This document shows positions 45,186 through 56,949 of a stretch of DNA of 64,000 bases, piece by piece; the first letter of the stretch is position 1, and every line of letters starts with the position of its first letter. Where the stretch lies: assembly GCA_021806645.1 (NCBI GenBank), contig JAJZQX010000014.1, forward strand, positions 46,365-110,364, in the 5' to 3' direction. Position numbers and translations under genes: made by a program. The DNA is from Myxococcales bacterium. GTDB lineage: Bacteria > Myxococcota > Myxococcia > Myxococcales > Anaeromyxobacteraceae. Below the pieces are notes generated by a model. That model was not told the DNA's origin. It did no database searches and worked only from the letters and a program-made list of their open reading frames with translations.

Positions 45186-45313
45186 GCACCGCTGGCCGCC
45201 GACCGCGGTTGCCTTCGTCACCGGCGCGGCGCGCCTCGTGTAACGCGCACGTGGCCGTCGACGCCGGTCGCCCCGGTCTGCTATTGAGGCGCATCTCCTC
45301 GGAGGGGGTGCGG

Positions 45314-46279
45314 ATGTCAGCCAACGGTTCCAGGCCCGAATACAAGCTCTTCGCCGGCAACTCGAACCGCAAGCTGGCGGAGGCCATCGCCACCGCCCTG
45401 GGACGCCCGCTCTCGGCGGCCATGGTCGGCCGCTTCTCCGACGGCGAGATCCAGGTGGAGATCGGCGAGAACATCCGCGGGCAGGACACCTACATCATCC
45501 AGTCCACCTGCTCCGACGCCAACGTCAACCTGATGGAATTGCTCATCATGATCGACGCGCTCAAGCGCGCCTCGGCCGGCACCATCAACGCCGTCATCCC
45601 CTACTACGGCTACGCCCGGCAGGACCGGAAGGTGGCGTCGCGCAGCCCCATCACCGCCAAGCTGGTGGCCGACCTGCTCGAGGCGGCCGGCGCCACCCGC
45701 GTGGTCTCCATGGACATGCACGCCGGGCAGATCCAGGGCTTCTTCAACATCCCCTTCGACCACCTCTACGCCGCGCCGGTGCTGCTCGACCACATGCGCA
45801 AGCGGTTCGAGGGGAAGTCCGACGAGCTGGTCATCGTCTCGCCCGACGCCGGCGGCGTGGAGCGGGCCCGGGCCTACTCGAAGCGGCTCGGCGCCAGCCT
45901 CTGCATCGTCGACAAGCGGCGGCTCAAGGCCAACGTGGCCGAGGTGCTCAACGTCATCGGCGACGTGACCGGGAAGTCCTGCGTGCTGCTCGACGACATG
46001 ATCGACACGGCCGGCACGCTCACCCAGGCCGCCAACGCCCTGGTGGACAAGGGGGCGGCGCGGGTCTTCGCCTACGCCACCCACGCCGTCCTCTCGGGCC
46101 CGGCGGTGGAGCGGATCCAGAAGAGCCCCATCGAGGAGGTGGTGGTGACCGACTCGATCCCGCTCTCGCCGACCGCGGCCGGCTGCACCAAGATCCGCGC
46201 GCTCTCCTGCGCCCCGCTCTTCGCCGAGGCGGTCAAGCGGATCCACGGCGGCGACTCGCTCTCCAGCCTGTTCGTCTAG
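45314..46279 (+). CDS. prs: Ribose-phosphate pyrophosphokinase (PRPP synthetase)
   Basis: The 321-residue enzyme has KLFAGNSNRKLAEAIA, GRFSDGEIQVEIGENIRG, PYYGYARQDRK, SMDMHAGQIQGFFN and the PRPP signature VLLDDMIDTAGTL. It makes PRPP from ribose-5-phosphate and ATP. The ATG at 45314 follows GGAGGGGG; family alignments start at KLFAGN about 10 residues on. The 128-base gap from spoVG has no tRNA; TGCTATTGA (45282-45290) could be an extended -10 element. Confidence 0.96.
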   Translation: MSANGSRPEYKLFAGNSNRKLAEAIATALGRPLSAAMVGRFSDGEIQVEIGENIRGQDTYIIQSTCSDANVNLMELLIMIDALKRASAGTINAVIPYYGYARQDRKVASRSPITAKLVADLLEAAGATRVVSMDMHAGQIQGFFNIPFDHLYAAPVLLDHMRKRFEGKSDELVIVSPDAGGVERARAYSKRLGASLCIVDKRRLKANVAEVLNVIGDVTGKSCVLLDDMIDTAGTLTQAANALVDKGAARVFAYATHAVLSGPAVERIQKSPIEEVVVTDSIPLSPTAAGCTKIRALSCAPLFAEAVKRIHGGDSLSSLFV

Positions 46280-46284
46280 GTCAC

Positions 46285-46306
46285 GGCCGCCGCAGGGCCG
46301 GCGGCC
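46285..46306. terminator. Hairpin between convergent prs and kup
   Basis: GGCCGCCG (46285-46292), loop CAGGGC, CGGCGGCC (46299-46306): a perfect 8-bp stem 5 bases after the prs stop and 12 bases after the kup stop on the other strand. There is no U-tract on either side, so it may act as a transcript-end structure for both genes, at reduced strength. Confidence 0.45.
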
Positions 46307-46318
46307 CGGGCCGCCCCC

Positions 46319-48328
46319 CTACAGCTCGACCTGCGCCCCCAGCTCGACCACGCGGTTGGGCGGCAAGCCGAAGAAGGAGCTGGCCGTCGCCGAGTTGCGC
46401 GACATGATGATGAAGATCTTCTTGCGCCAGGTGGCGAGCTTCGCCGAGCCGCTGGCGAGCAGCGTCTCGCGCCCCAGGTAGTAGGAGACCTCCAGCGGGT
46501 GCACCTCCAGCCGGGCGCCGGCCCCCTCGCGCGTGGCCAGCGACTCGAGCAGCGCCGGGACGTTGGGCTGCTCCATGAACCCGTAGTGCGCCACCACCTG
46601 GTAGAAGCCGGCGCCGAGGTCGCGCGTCACGACGCGCTCGGCCTCCGGCACCACCGGCACCTCCTCGGAGAGCACCGAGGTCAGGACGATCCGCTCGTGG
46701 AGCACCTTGTTGTGCTTCAGGTGGTGCAGCAGCACCGGCGGAGCGCTTCCCAGGCTGGAGGTCAGGAAGACCGCGGTGCCGGGGATGCGGATCGGCTTGC
46801 GGCGGGCCACGTCGGCGAGGAAGAGCTCGATGGGCAGGCCGGCGTCGCGCAGCATGGCGGCCACCACCGACCTCCCCTGCTTCCAGGTCGACAGGAGCGT
46901 GTAGACGACGGCGGCGACCACCAGGGGGAACCAGCCCCCGTCCTCGACCTTGACCAGGTTGGCGCCGAAGAAGGCCAGGTCCACGGTCAGGAAGGCCACC
47001 GTGAGCGGCCAGCTCTGCCACCGTGGCCAGCGCCACAGGTCGCGCATGACGCGGTGGAAGAGGAGCGTGGTGATGCTCATGGTGCCGGTGACGGCGATGC
47101 CGTAGGCGGCGGCCAGGTTGGACGAGCTCTTGAAGCCGAGCACCAGCGCGATGCAGGCGGCGCCGACGGCCCAGTTCACCTCGGGGACGTAGATCTGGCC
47201 GATCTCGGTGCGGGAGGTGTGCTTCACGGTGATGCGCGGGAAGTAGCCGAGCTGCACCGCCTGGTGCGTCAGCGAGAAGGCGCCGGAGATGAGCGCCTGC
47301 GAGGCGACGATGGTGGCCAGCGTGGCCAGGCCGATGAGCGGGTAGAGCGCCCACGACGGCGCCAGCAGGTAGAACGGGTTCTCGCGGGCGGCGGGCTGCA
47401 GGAGCAGCAGCGCCCCCTGTCCGAAGTAGTTGAGCGTGAGCGCCGGCATCGCCAGCCCCAGCCACGCCAGCCGGATGGGGCGCTTGCCGAAGTGGCCCAT
47501 GTCGGCGTAGAGCGCCTCGCCGCCGGTGATGCAGAGGACCACCGCGCCCAGCACCAGGAACCCGGTCACGCGGTTCTGGCCGAAGAAGCGGATGGCGTGG
47601 AGCGGGTTGACCGCGACCAGCACCGACGGATCGCGCAGGATGCCGTGGACTCCGAGCGCGCCGATGCCGACGAACCAGGCCAGCATGATGGGGCCGAAGA
47701 TCGCCCCGACACGCGCCGTGCCGGTACGCTGGATGAGGAAGAGGCCGGCCAGGATCAGCACCGTCAGCGGCACCACCACCGGGGTCAGCGCCGGGGCCGC
47801 CACCGCCACGCCCTCCACCGCGGAGAGGACCGAGATGGCCGGCGTGATGATGCCGTCGCCGTAGAGCAGCGCCGCGCCGACGATGCCGAGCACCAGCAGC
47901 ACCTTGCGACCGCGCCGGTTGGGGTCGTTGCGCGAGACCAGCGCCTGCAGCGCGAGGATGCCCCCCTCGCCACGGTTGTCGGCGCGCATCACGAAGGAGA
48001 GGTACTTGAAGGTGACCACGAAGGTCATGGCCCAGAAGACCAGCGAGAGGACGCCGAGCACGTTCTGCGGCGTCGGCTCGACGCCGTGCTTGCCGGTGAA
48101 GCACTCCTTCAGCGCGTAGAGCGGGCTGGTGCCGATGTCGCCGTAGACGACCCCCAGCGCCCCGAGGGCCAGCGCCGCCAGCGCGCGACCGTGCGGCGCG
48201 GAGCGGGCCGGTTGCATGTCGGCGTGGGGCGCCTCGGCCACGGCCGGGAGGTCGCTGCGGGTCTGGATGGCGGCGACGGGGGTCGCGGCCTGCGGATCGG
48301 CGCCTGCCGGAGGATCGAGGGGGATCAT
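46319..48328 (-). CDS. kup: Kup-family potassium uptake transporter
   Basis: A 669-residue protein with twelve membrane helices in the first 450 residues. KUP signatures are LGALGVVYGDIGTSPLYALKE and FKYLSFVMRADNRGEGGILALQAL near the N-terminus, GDGIITPAISVLSAVEG, and a cytoplasmic C-terminal half. It imports potassium with protons. The frame stays open upstream to 48403, but those 25 residues are translated from a palindromic repeat (48375-48394), so ATG 48328 is preferred; ATG 48214 is also possible, closer to the first helix. Confidence 0.94.
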   Translation of the reverse strand: MIPLDPPAGADPQAATPVAAIQTRSDLPAVAEAPHADMQPARSAPHGRALAALALGALGVVYGDIGTSPLYALKECFTGKHGVEPTPQNVLGVLSLVFWAMTFVVTFKYLSFVMRADNRGEGGILALQALVSRNDPNRRGRKVLLVLGIVGAALLYGDGIITPAISVLSAVEGVAVAAPALTPVVVPLTVLILAGLFLIQRTGTARVGAIFGPIMLAWFVGIGALGVHGILRDPSVLVAVNPLHAIRFFGQNRVTGFLVLGAVVLCITGGEALYADMGHFGKRPIRLAWLGLAMPALTLNYFGQGALLLLQPAARENPFYLLAPSWALYPLIGLATLATIVASQALISGAFSLTHQAVQLGYFPRITVKHTSRTEIGQIYVPEVNWAVGAACIALVLGFKSSSNLAAAYGIAVTGTMSITTLLFHRVMRDLWRWPRWQSWPLTVAFLTVDLAFFGANLVKVEDGGWFPLVVAAVVYTLLSTWKQGRSVVAAMLRDAGLPIELFLADVARRKPIRIPGTAVFLTSSLGSAPPVLLHHLKHNKVLHERIVLTSVLSEEVPVVPEAERVVTRDLGAGFYQVVAHYGFMEQPNVPALLESLATREGAGARLEVHPLEVSYYLGRETLLASGSAKLATWRKKIFIIMSRNSATASSFFGLPPNRVVELGAQVEL

Positions 48329-48374
48329 GGAGTGTGCAGCGAACCAGCAAACCATGACGGCGGGGGCACCGGAA

Positions 48375-48394
48375 GGGGTCAGATCCTTGACCCC
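48375..48394. repeat. Short palindromic repeat (GGGGTCA...TGACCCC) upstream of kup
   Basis: GGGGTCA (48375-48381), six bases, TGACCCC (48388-48394). Such GGGGTCAGATC-type palindromes are known as parts of REP-like elements and transposase ends. A single copy is present in the window. The divergent gap 48329-48540 between kup and rplY otherwise shows no clear promoter. Confidence 0.45.
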
Positions 48395-48540
48395 GCGCCC
48401 CATGATCGAGTAATCACCCGCCTTCCTTGGGGTTCCAGATCACCGGGCCCTTTTCGACACCAACCCAGGGCCGCCGCCGCCAGGCGTCGCCCCTCGCCCG
48501 AGCCGATCATGCGGCCGGCACGAGTCCATTGGGAGGCACC

Positions 48541-49290
48541 ATGGATAAGGTCGTTCTCACCGCCGAGCAGCGCGCCGGCCGGGGCAAGGGTCCCGCCCGA
48601 CGGCTCCGCCAGCAGGGTCTCATCCCGGCCGTCGTCTACGGCCGCAAGGGCGAACCCAAGCACCTCGCGCTCGATCCGGCCGCGCTGCTCAAGGCCATCG
48701 AGACCCCGCACAAGTTCAACACGCTCCTCACCCTCAAGGTGGACGGCGGCGAGAACTTCGTGCTCTTCAAGGACTACCAGGTGGACCCGGTCACCCGCCG
48801 GCTCCTCCACGCCGACTTCCTCGAGGTGAAGCTCGACGAGCCGGTCAAGGTCGAGGTCCCGGTCTCGATCGTCGGCAAGGCGGTCGGCACCGCCGAGGGC
48901 GGCATCCTCTCGGTCGCCACCCACGACATCGTGGTCAAGGCGCTGCCCACCAAGATCCCGCTCAAGATCGAGGTGGACGTCACCGAGCTGAAGATCGGAG
49001 CGTCGATCCACATCTCCGAGCTCAAGGCCCCCGAGGGCTGCGCCTTCGTCTACCAGGCCGACATCGTCATCGCCTTCGTCGCCATCCCCGAGAAGGAAGA
49101 GGTCGTCGCGGTCGCGGCGGCCGTTCCTGGCGCGGAGGGCGCGGCGGCTCCGGCTGCCGGCGCTCCCGGCGCTCCAGGCGCTCCGGGCGCGGCCGGTGCC
49201 GCTCCGGCGGCTGGTGCCACGCCCGCGGCGGGCGCCAAGGGCGCGGCCCCGGCGGCTCCTGCGGCCAAGGGCGGCGAGAAGAAGAAGTAA
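48541..49290 (+). CDS. rplY: Ribosomal protein L25 (general stress protein Ctc form)
   Basis: The 249-residue protein has the L25 domain ([32 protein letters not shown] in pieces, HADFLEV) followed by the TL5/Ctc C-terminal beta domain ([42 protein letters not shown]). From about residue 190 the chain is a repetitive Ala/Gly/Pro tail ending in KGGEKKK. L25 binds 5S rRNA. The tail is probably disordered. The peptidyl-tRNA hydrolase gene starts 5 bases after the stop, the usual rplY-pth pair. Confidence 0.95.
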   Translation: MDKVVLTAEQRAGRGKGPARRLRQQGLIPAVVYGRKGEPKHLALDPAALLKAIETPHKFNTLLTLKVDGGENFVLFKDYQVDPVTRRLLHADFLEVKLDEPVKVEVPVSIVGKAVGTAEGGILSVATHDIVVKALPTKIPLKIEVDVTELKIGASIHISELKAPEGCAFVYQADIVIAFVAIPEKEEVVAVAAAVPGAEGAAAPAAGAPGAPGAPGAAGAAPAAGATPAAGAKGAAPAAPAAKGGEKKK

Positions 49291-49295
49291 GGACC

Positions 49296-49871
49296 GTGAA
49301 GCTCGTCGTCGCACTCGGCAACCCCGGGGACGCCTACGCGCGGACGCGCCACAACGTCGGCTGGCTGGTGGCCGACCACCTGGCGCATCACCTCGGGGCC
49401 CGCTTCACCTCGGAGAAGTTCGGGGCGGAGCTGGCCGAGGCCCGGACCGGCGACGAGCGGATCTGGATCATGAAGCCGCAGATGTTCATGAACCACTCCG
49501 GCGAGGCGGTCGGGCCGGCCTTGAAGTTCTGGAAGCTGGAACTGGACGATCTGGTGGTGGTCCACGACGACATGGAGCTGGAGCCGTACCGGGTCCAGCT
49601 CAAGGTCGGCGGCGGCCACGGTGGACACAACGGGCTGAAGAGCTTGAACGCCCATGTGGGCTCTCCCGGCTACGCGCGCGTGCGCGTGGGCGTGGGGCGC
49701 CCGCCGGCGCCGGTGGACTCGGCCGACTACGTGCTCGGCCGTTTCCCCCGCGCCGACGACGCCGCGCTCGAAGCCTGCGTGGCGTGGGCGGCGGAGGCGA
49801 CCCGGCTGTCGTGTGAGCTGGGTGCCTTGAAGGCGATGAACCAGGTGAACCGCCGGCGCGAGCCGGCGTAG
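49296..49871 (+). CDS. pth: Peptidyl-tRNA hydrolase
   Basis: The 191-residue enzyme has [25 protein letters not shown] with the conserved Asn and His, [43 protein letters not shown] (in pieces) and [10 protein letters not shown]. It frees tRNA from dropped peptidyl-tRNAs. The GTG start at 49296 lies 5 bases after rplY. Confidence 0.96.
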   Translation: MKLVVALGNPGDAYARTRHNVGWLVADHLAHHLGARFTSEKFGAELAEARTGDERIWIMKPQMFMNHSGEAVGPALKFWKLELDDLVVVHDDMELEPYRVQLKVGGGHGGHNGLKSLNAHVGSPGYARVRVGVGRPPAPVDSADYVLGRFPRADDAALEACVAWAAEATRLSCELGALKAMNQVNRRREPA

Positions 49872-49930
49872 CGGCAGGCAGGGCGCGGCGCCGGGCGCAT
49901 GGTGCTCCCGGGACGCGAGAACAGCTGGCT

Positions 49931-49966
49931 CCTCGCGGCGGGTGAACCGCCGCTGTGAATCCGAGG
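49931..49966 (+). promoter_or_regulatory. Candidate S6:S18-responsive leader of rpsF-rpsR-rplI
   Basis: Inner stem GCGGCGG (49935-49941), loop GTGAA, CCGCCGC (49947-49953). Outer stem CCTC (49931-49934) with GAGG (49963-49966). The 3' side has a 9-base bulge, TGTGAATCC, between the stems. The outer 3' arm is part of the rpsF ribosome-binding site (GAGGGG). A helix with a 3' bulge containing a CCG-type motif is the known shape of the S6:S18 mRNA motif, which represses translation of rpsF operons. The match is by shape and position, not by a covariance model. Confidence 0.5.
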
Positions 49967-49975
49967 GGAGTACCG

Positions 49976-50428
49976 ATGGCCGAAGCGACGAAGCGTCTCG
50001 TCCGTGAGTACGAGACGGTATACCTGCTCAAGGCGGACACGCCTGACGACCAGGTGGAAGAGATCAAGGAGCGCCTCCGCGGCGTGGTCAGCCGCGAGGG
50101 CGGGAAGGTGATCCGGTTCACCAACCAGGGAAAGCGGAAGACCGCCTTCCCGGTGGCCAAGAACGGGCGCGCCCTCTACATGCAGTGCCTCTACCTGGGG
50201 AAGGCGGGCCTGGTGGCCGAGCTCGAGCGCAACCTGCGCATGATCGACCTCGTCACCAAGTTCCAGTCGGTCAAGGTGGCCGAGGACGTCGACTTCGACG
50301 CCCGGCAGGTCGAGGCCGACGTCAAGATCCAGCCGGTCGAGGACGAGCCGAAGCCGCGCGAGGAGCGCACCTTCGGTGAGCGCGACGAGGGCGTCGAGGC
50401 CGAGAGCTTCGAGAGAGGGGAGGAGTAA
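49976..50428 (+). CDS. rpsF: Ribosomal protein S6
   Basis: The 150-residue protein has the S6 ferredoxin-like fold: REYETVYLLKADTPDDQVEEIKERL, GKRKTAFPVAKNGRALYMQCLYLG, LERNLRMIDLVTKFQSVKV. An acidic tail of about 45 residues follows (EDEPKPREERTFGERDEG). S6 pairs with S18, encoded 3 bases downstream. The start ATG at 49976 has GAGGGG 8 bases upstream, inside the leader structure. Confidence 0.96.
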   Translation: MAEATKRLVREYETVYLLKADTPDDQVEEIKERLRGVVSREGGKVIRFTNQGKRKTAFPVAKNGRALYMQCLYLGKAGLVAELERNLRMIDLVTKFQSVKVAEDVDFDARQVEADVKIQPVEDEPKPREERTFGERDEGVEAESFERGEE

Positions 50429-50431
50429 GCC

Positions 50432-50836
<405 letters not shown>

Positions 50837-50845
50837 GAGGCCGCC

Positions 50846-52527
<1,682 letters not shown>

Positions 52528-52552
52528 CGGCGCCGCGCGGCGCTCCGCCTGT

Positions 52553-52575
52553 CCCTGCGGTCAAGTGCCGCAGGG
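52553..52575 (+). terminator. Hairpin downstream of mreB
   Basis: CCCTGCGG (52553-52560), loop TCAAGTG, CCGCAGGG (52568-52575), a perfect 8-bp stem 26 bases after the mreB stop. There is no U-tract. A 14-base palindrome GCGCCGCGCGGCGC lies just before it (52529-52542). Likely a transcript-end structure for mreB. Confidence 0.4.
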
Positions 52576-52678
52576 CCCTGCCGGGTTGCGACAGATCAAC
52601 CCAGCGCCTTCAAGTCCGACTAGAATCCGCCGCCTTTCAGGTGCCTGCTTCGCTTGCCGCGCCTGAGGAACGAGCCCA

Positions 52679-54451
52679 ATGCGCCAACTGATCGTAGTCC
52701 TCTCGCTGCTCCTCGCCGGCACGGCCAGCGCCGCCCCACTCCCCAGGAAGGCCACCCCGGCCAGGGCCGCCGCCAGGCCGGCGCCTGCGCCAGCTGCCGA
52801 GCCGAAGACGCTCGACAACGCCGACTGCCTCGGCTGCCACGCCGACGACAGCACCGGCCGCAAGGTCGACGACCAGCTCTTCGCCGCCTCGGTCCACGGC
52901 CAGAACTCGCTCTCCTGCACCGACTGCCACGACGGCTACGGCGAGGGGCCGCACGACGGGCAGGGGCCGGAGCGCTCCGATGCCGAGCAGGCCATGCTGG
53001 CGCGGCTGGCCAGGGCCAGCTGGGGCGAAGGCGCACACATGGTGAAGGTGACCGCGCCGGCCGCCTACCTCGCCTGCGCCACCTGCCACGCCGCCGAGGC
53101 GGACGCCTTCTTCGGCACGTCGATCCACGCCAGGTGGCTGCGCGAGGACACGCGGGCGCCCGGGCCGATCTGCGCCACCTGCCACGGTTCACCGCACACC
53201 CTGGCAACCCTCATGGCGCCCTACGCGCCGTCGGCCACCGCCCGGGTCGCCGTCCCGGCCGACCGCCGCGCCATGCAGAAGACCTGCGAGGCCTGCCACG
53301 GCAACGAGGAGTTCGCCAAGGCGGCCGGCCTGAACCCCGAGGTCGAGCAGACCTACCGGGATTCGATCCACGGCCGGCTGGCGCGCGTCGGCAACGCCAT
53401 GGCGCCGGCCTGCGTCTCCTGCCACGCCTCCGACAAGGCCCATGGCGGCACGCACGGCATCGTCGCCAAGACCGACCCCACCTCCTCCGTCGCCGGGGCC
53501 AACCGGGCGCACACCTGCGCGCGCTGCCACCAGGGGGCCACCGACACCTTCGCCAGGCTGATCGCCCACAAGGCGATCCAGGAGACGGGCGGTCACGTCG
53601 TCCCGCACGTCCTCCACGTCGCCTTCTCCTACCTGACCACGCTCACGCTCCTCTTCTTCGCCTTCCACGTGCTCATCGACTTCGTCTACGAGCTGCGCCA
53701 GCGGCTGGCGGCCAGGAGCCACGGCGTCACCGCCGACGAGCTGAAGAGCGTGGTCCGGTTCGACCTCCACCAGCGCGTCCAGCACTGGCTCATGCTCTCC
53801 GGCGTCATCCTGCTCGGCCTGACCGGCTGGCCGCTGCGTGGCGCCGGCGTCTTCACCGGCGCGCCCATCATCGGTGGCATGGACGCCTCCGCCTACTCGG
53901 CGGCCTTCATGAAGCTGTTCGGCGGCGCCGCCGGCGCGGCCATCTGGCACCGCGTCGGCGCGGTGCTGATCATCACCTCGGCCGTCTACCACCTCTTCTA
54001 CTTGACCTTCCTCGCGGCCAACAAGCGGCTGCCCATCTCGATGCTGCCGATGCCCAAGGACGCGCTCGACATGAGGGACAACATCCTCTTCATGCTCGGC
54101 CTGAAGAAGGAGCGTCCCCAGTTCGACCGCTACATGTACCTGGAGAAGTTCGACTACTGGGCGGTGTTCTGGGGCATCGTGATGATGGTCGGCACCGGGT
54201 TCGTCTTCTGGTTCCCGGTCTTCTTCGCCAGGCACGCGCCGTCGTGGGTCATCACCGCGGCGCAGATCATCCACGGCGAGGAGGCGACGCTGGCCATCAC
54301 CTTCCTCTTCGTGGTGCACTTCTACAACGTGCACCTGAAGCCCTCGATCTTCCCCATGAACTGGGCCTGGCTCCACGGCCGGATCACCGTGGCCAACCTG
54401 AAGCACGAGCACCCGGCCGAGTACGAGCGGTTGAAGGACAGGCTGAAATAG
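52679..54451 (+). CDS. Fused 7-heme c-cytochrome and b-type membrane cytochrome
   Basis: The 590-residue protein has a signal peptide (RQLIVVLSLLLAGTASA) and an Ala/Pro linker, then seven CxxCH heme sites: CLGCH, CTDCH, CATCH, CATCH, CEACH, CVSCH, CARCH (about 48-290). From about 305 it has a four- to five-helix membrane domain like cytochrome b561/formate dehydrogenase gamma, with histidines in HVLHVAF, HVLIDF, WHRVGAVLI, YHLFYL and VVHFYNVHLKP able to hold heme b. This plan suits quinol oxidation coupled to periplasmic multiheme electron transfer. ATG 52679 has GAGGA upstream. A terminator follows, so the downstream cytochrome may be separately expressed. Confidence 0.85.
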   Translation: MRQLIVVLSLLLAGTASAAPLPRKATPARAAARPAPAPAAEPKTLDNADCLGCHADDSTGRKVDDQLFAASVHGQNSLSCTDCHDGYGEGPHDGQGPERSDAEQAMLARLARASWGEGAHMVKVTAPAAYLACATCHAAEADAFFGTSIHARWLREDTRAPGPICATCHGSPHTLATLMAPYAPSATARVAVPADRRAMQKTCEACHGNEEFAKAAGLNPEVEQTYRDSIHGRLARVGNAMAPACVSCHASDKAHGGTHGIVAKTDPTSSVAGANRAHTCARCHQGATDTFARLIAHKAIQETGGHVVPHVLHVAFSYLTTLTLLFFAFHVLIDFVYELRQRLAARSHGVTADELKSVVRFDLHQRVQHWLMLSGVILLGLTGWPLRGAGVFTGAPIIGGMDASAYSAAFMKLFGGAAGAAIWHRVGAVLIITSAVYHLFYLTFLAANKRLPISMLPMPKDALDMRDNILFMLGLKKERPQFDRYMYLEKFDYWAVFWGIVMMVGTGFVFWFPVFFARHAPSWVITAAQIIHGEEATLAITFLFVVHFYNVHLKPSIFPMNWAWLHGRITVANLKHEHPAEYERLKDRLK

Positions 54452-54474
54452 CCGCCGCCACGCCCTGGACCATG

Positions 54475-54511
54475 GAGGGGTCGCGCCTCGCGGCGCGGCC
54501 CCTCATCTTTT
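54475..54511 (+). terminator. Rho-independent terminator after the 7-heme cytochrome
   Basis: GAGGGGTCGCGC (54475-54486), loop CTCGCG, GCGCGGCCCCTC (54493-54504): a 12-bp stem with one G-U pair, then ATCTTTT. It separates the two cytochrome genes. Confidence 0.85.
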
Positions 54512-54548
54512 CAGGCGCTCCGCGAAACCGGGTAGGATGCCGGGATCC

Positions 54549-55460
54549 ATGATCCCCGGCCCTGGCACGCGGAACCTGCTCATCGCCGCCGCCGCCGTCT
54601 TGCTGGTCGCCGGGGTGGGCGGGTTCCTCCGCTTCAAGAAGTTCGTGGACGAGGACCCGCGCCTCTGCGCCACCTGCCACCGCGCCAGCCCGGAGTTCTC
54701 GCTCTGGCTGGCCGGCAGCCACAAGTCGGTTGCCTGCCAGAAGTGCCACCACGCCACGCCGGAGCAGGGGGTGGCCATGCTGCGGGCCTTCGTGGCCGGC
54801 AAGATGCCCAAGGGGCGCCACGCCGCGGTCGAGGTGGGCGCCTGCGCCGCCTGCCACCTCTCCCACGACCCGCGCTGGCCTCAGATCGGCGCCTCGCGCG
54901 GCCACCGGATCCACGTCGACCAGCAGCGGATCTCCTGCGTGAGGTGCCACGCCGCCGGCGTCCACGGCTTCGAGCCGGTCTCGACCGCCTGCGTCGAGTG
55001 CCACGGCAAGCACCTGGTCGGCGTGGCCGGCATGACCCGACTCCACTGCTTCGCCTGCCACGAGTTCCTCACCACCGAGCCCGGGCTGCGCCCGACCCGC
55101 CGCGACTGCATGCGCTGCCACACCGCGCAGGGGATCCACGCCCCCATGAGCGACCACGGCAGCGCCATGGAGATGGCCTGCGCGGCCTGCCACAAGCCGC
55201 ACGCGCCTCCGGGCCAGGGCATGGTGGCCTGCGCCAGCTGCCACAAGGAGATGGGGAAGGGCGGGCTCCACAGGCGGCCCGGCCACCAGCGCTGCGTGGA
55301 CTGCCACAAGCCGCACACCTGGAAGGCGGAGGCGCCGGCCTGCCTCGCCTGCCACGCCAGCGCCCCGCTCCACGCCAAGGACCGGGCCTGCGCCGGCTGC
55401 CACGCCTTCGGCGGCGCGCCGCTCCCACCCCGCGCCCCGTCCGACACCCCGCCGCCGTGA
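54549..55460 (+). CDS. Membrane-anchored 12-heme c-type cytochrome
   Basis: The 303-residue protein has one N-terminal anchor (NLLIAAAAVLLVAGVGGFL) of NapC/NrfH style and twelve CxxCH sites, starting with CATCH and CQKCH and ending with CLACH and CAGCH. The first part (FSLWLAGSHKSVACQKCHH) resembles the NapC/NrfH quinol-dehydrogenase module; the C-terminal part is a chain of closely spaced hemes. It probably passes electrons from the quinone pool to periplasmic or outer-membrane acceptors. ATG 54549 was chosen; ATG 54537 adds 4 residues. The stop overlaps the sensor kinase start by 4 bases. Confidence 0.85.
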   Translation: MIPGPGTRNLLIAAAAVLLVAGVGGFLRFKKFVDEDPRLCATCHRASPEFSLWLAGSHKSVACQKCHHATPEQGVAMLRAFVAGKMPKGRHAAVEVGACAACHLSHDPRWPQIGASRGHRIHVDQQRISCVRCHAAGVHGFEPVSTACVECHGKHLVGVAGMTRLHCFACHEFLTTEPGLRPTRRDCMRCHTAQGIHAPMSDHGSAMEMACAACHKPHAPPGQGMVACASCHKEMGKGGLHRRPGHQRCVDCHKPHTWKAEAPACLACHASAPLHAKDRACAGCHAFGGAPLPPRAPSDTPPP

Positions 55461-56949
55461 CCCTGCGCCTCAAGCTCTTCGTCCTCATCGCCGGGGCGAT
55501 CTTCTTCGCCACCTCGGGGGTGACGGCCATGGCCCTCTGGCGCGAGGTGATCCGCGGGCAGGAGCTGCTGGCGCGCGAGGGGGTGGCCATCGCCTCCACC
55601 GCCGCGACCGCCGCGGCCCAATGGCTGGGGCCGGGCGGCCCGGAGGCCGGCGCGCCGCAGGCCCTGCCGGCCGTCCTCGACCGGCTCATGAGGTCGACGC
55701 CGCTCGACCGGGCCTGGGTGGTCGACCGGAGCGGCACGGTGATCGCCTGCGCCTCCCGGACCGGCGAGACCTGCCCCGACGGCTTCCCCCCCAGCGAGTT
55801 CCAGAGCGCCGACTGGCCGCTGCAGGCGCTCAAGCGGCTCGTCAACCCCGAGGGGATCATCGCCCGGGCGCCGGTGCTGCGTGGCGGCGAGGTGGTGGGG
55901 GCGGTCTGCGTCGACTTCAGCCACGAAGAGGTGATCGGCGCGGCGCGCGACCTGGCCGTCGGCGCCAGCCTGGTCGGCTTCTTCTGGATCACGCTCGGCC
56001 TGATCATGGCCGGCCTCTTCATCCGCCAGGTGACCAAGCCGGTCGTCGACCTCATCGAGGCGGCCGGGCACCTCGCCGAGGAGAAGGGCGTGCAGCTTGA
56101 GGAGCCCCGGGACCGCGAGCTGGCCGAGCTGGTCCACGCCTTCAACCAGATGTCGCGACGGCTGGAGGAGCGGCGCCACGAGAACCAGCGGCTCATCGCC
56201 GAGCTGGAGGAGCGGGTGGAGCAGAAGACCCGGGAGGTGCTGCGCGCCGACCGGCTCGCCACCCTGGGCGGCATCGCCGCCGGCCTCGCCCACGAGATGG
56301 GCAACACCTGCAACGTCATCCGCGGCTACGCGTCGGTGGCGGAGCGGGAGCTCCCGGCCGGTCACCCCAACCGCGACGACGTGCTGGCCATCCGGCGGGA
56401 GACCGTCCGCGCCGCCGCCATGCTGGAGCGCTTCCTGGTCTTCGCCAGCGCCCGCGACTCCAAGGCCCACCCCCAGGCCGTCGAGCCGGTGCTGCGCGAG
56501 GCGGTCGAGGTGGTCGGGCCGGCCGCGGCGCAGGCCCGGGTGGAGCGGGTCGTTGAGATCACCGGGGAGCTGCCGCTGGTGGTGGCCGACTCCGGGCTGC
56601 TGCGGCAGGCCTTCCTAAACCTCTGCATCAACGCGGTCCACGCCATGGGGTCGCAGGGCGGCGGCACCCTCACCGCCCGGGCCCGTGCCGATGGCCATGA
56701 GGTGGTGATCGAGGTGAGCGACACCGGGCCAGGCCTCTCGCCCGAGGTGGCCAGGCACATCTTCGAGCCGTTCTACACCACCAAGGCCGATGGAACCGGG
56801 CTCGGGCTGGCCATCGTCCGCCAGGCGGTGGAGGCGCACGGCGGCACCGTGGTGGTGGAGAGCCAGCCCGGGCAGGGCGCCACCTTCCGGATCCGGCTGC
56901 CGGCCGCCGGCCCGGGCGCGGGCGGCCAGCCACCGGAGGAGGCCTTACC

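Noticed and set aside
45186..45313. tRNA gene expected between spoVG and prs
   Set aside because: No cloverleaf, T-loop or anticodon arm could be drawn from the sequence.
46281..48350. Large arginine/alanine-rich frames opposite or offset to kup, the coiled-coil gene, ahcY and others
   Set aside because: These are frame shadows created by high GC content; they lack family motifs, ribosome-binding sites and normal amino-acid composition.
48329..48403. Longer kup start at 48403
   Set aside because: The extra residues are translated from a palindromic repeat and precede no conserved sequence.
52528..52678. Sigma-54 (-24/-12) promoter before the 7-heme cytochrome
   Set aside because: TTGC occurs twice but the GG dinucleotide is not at the required distance in either case.
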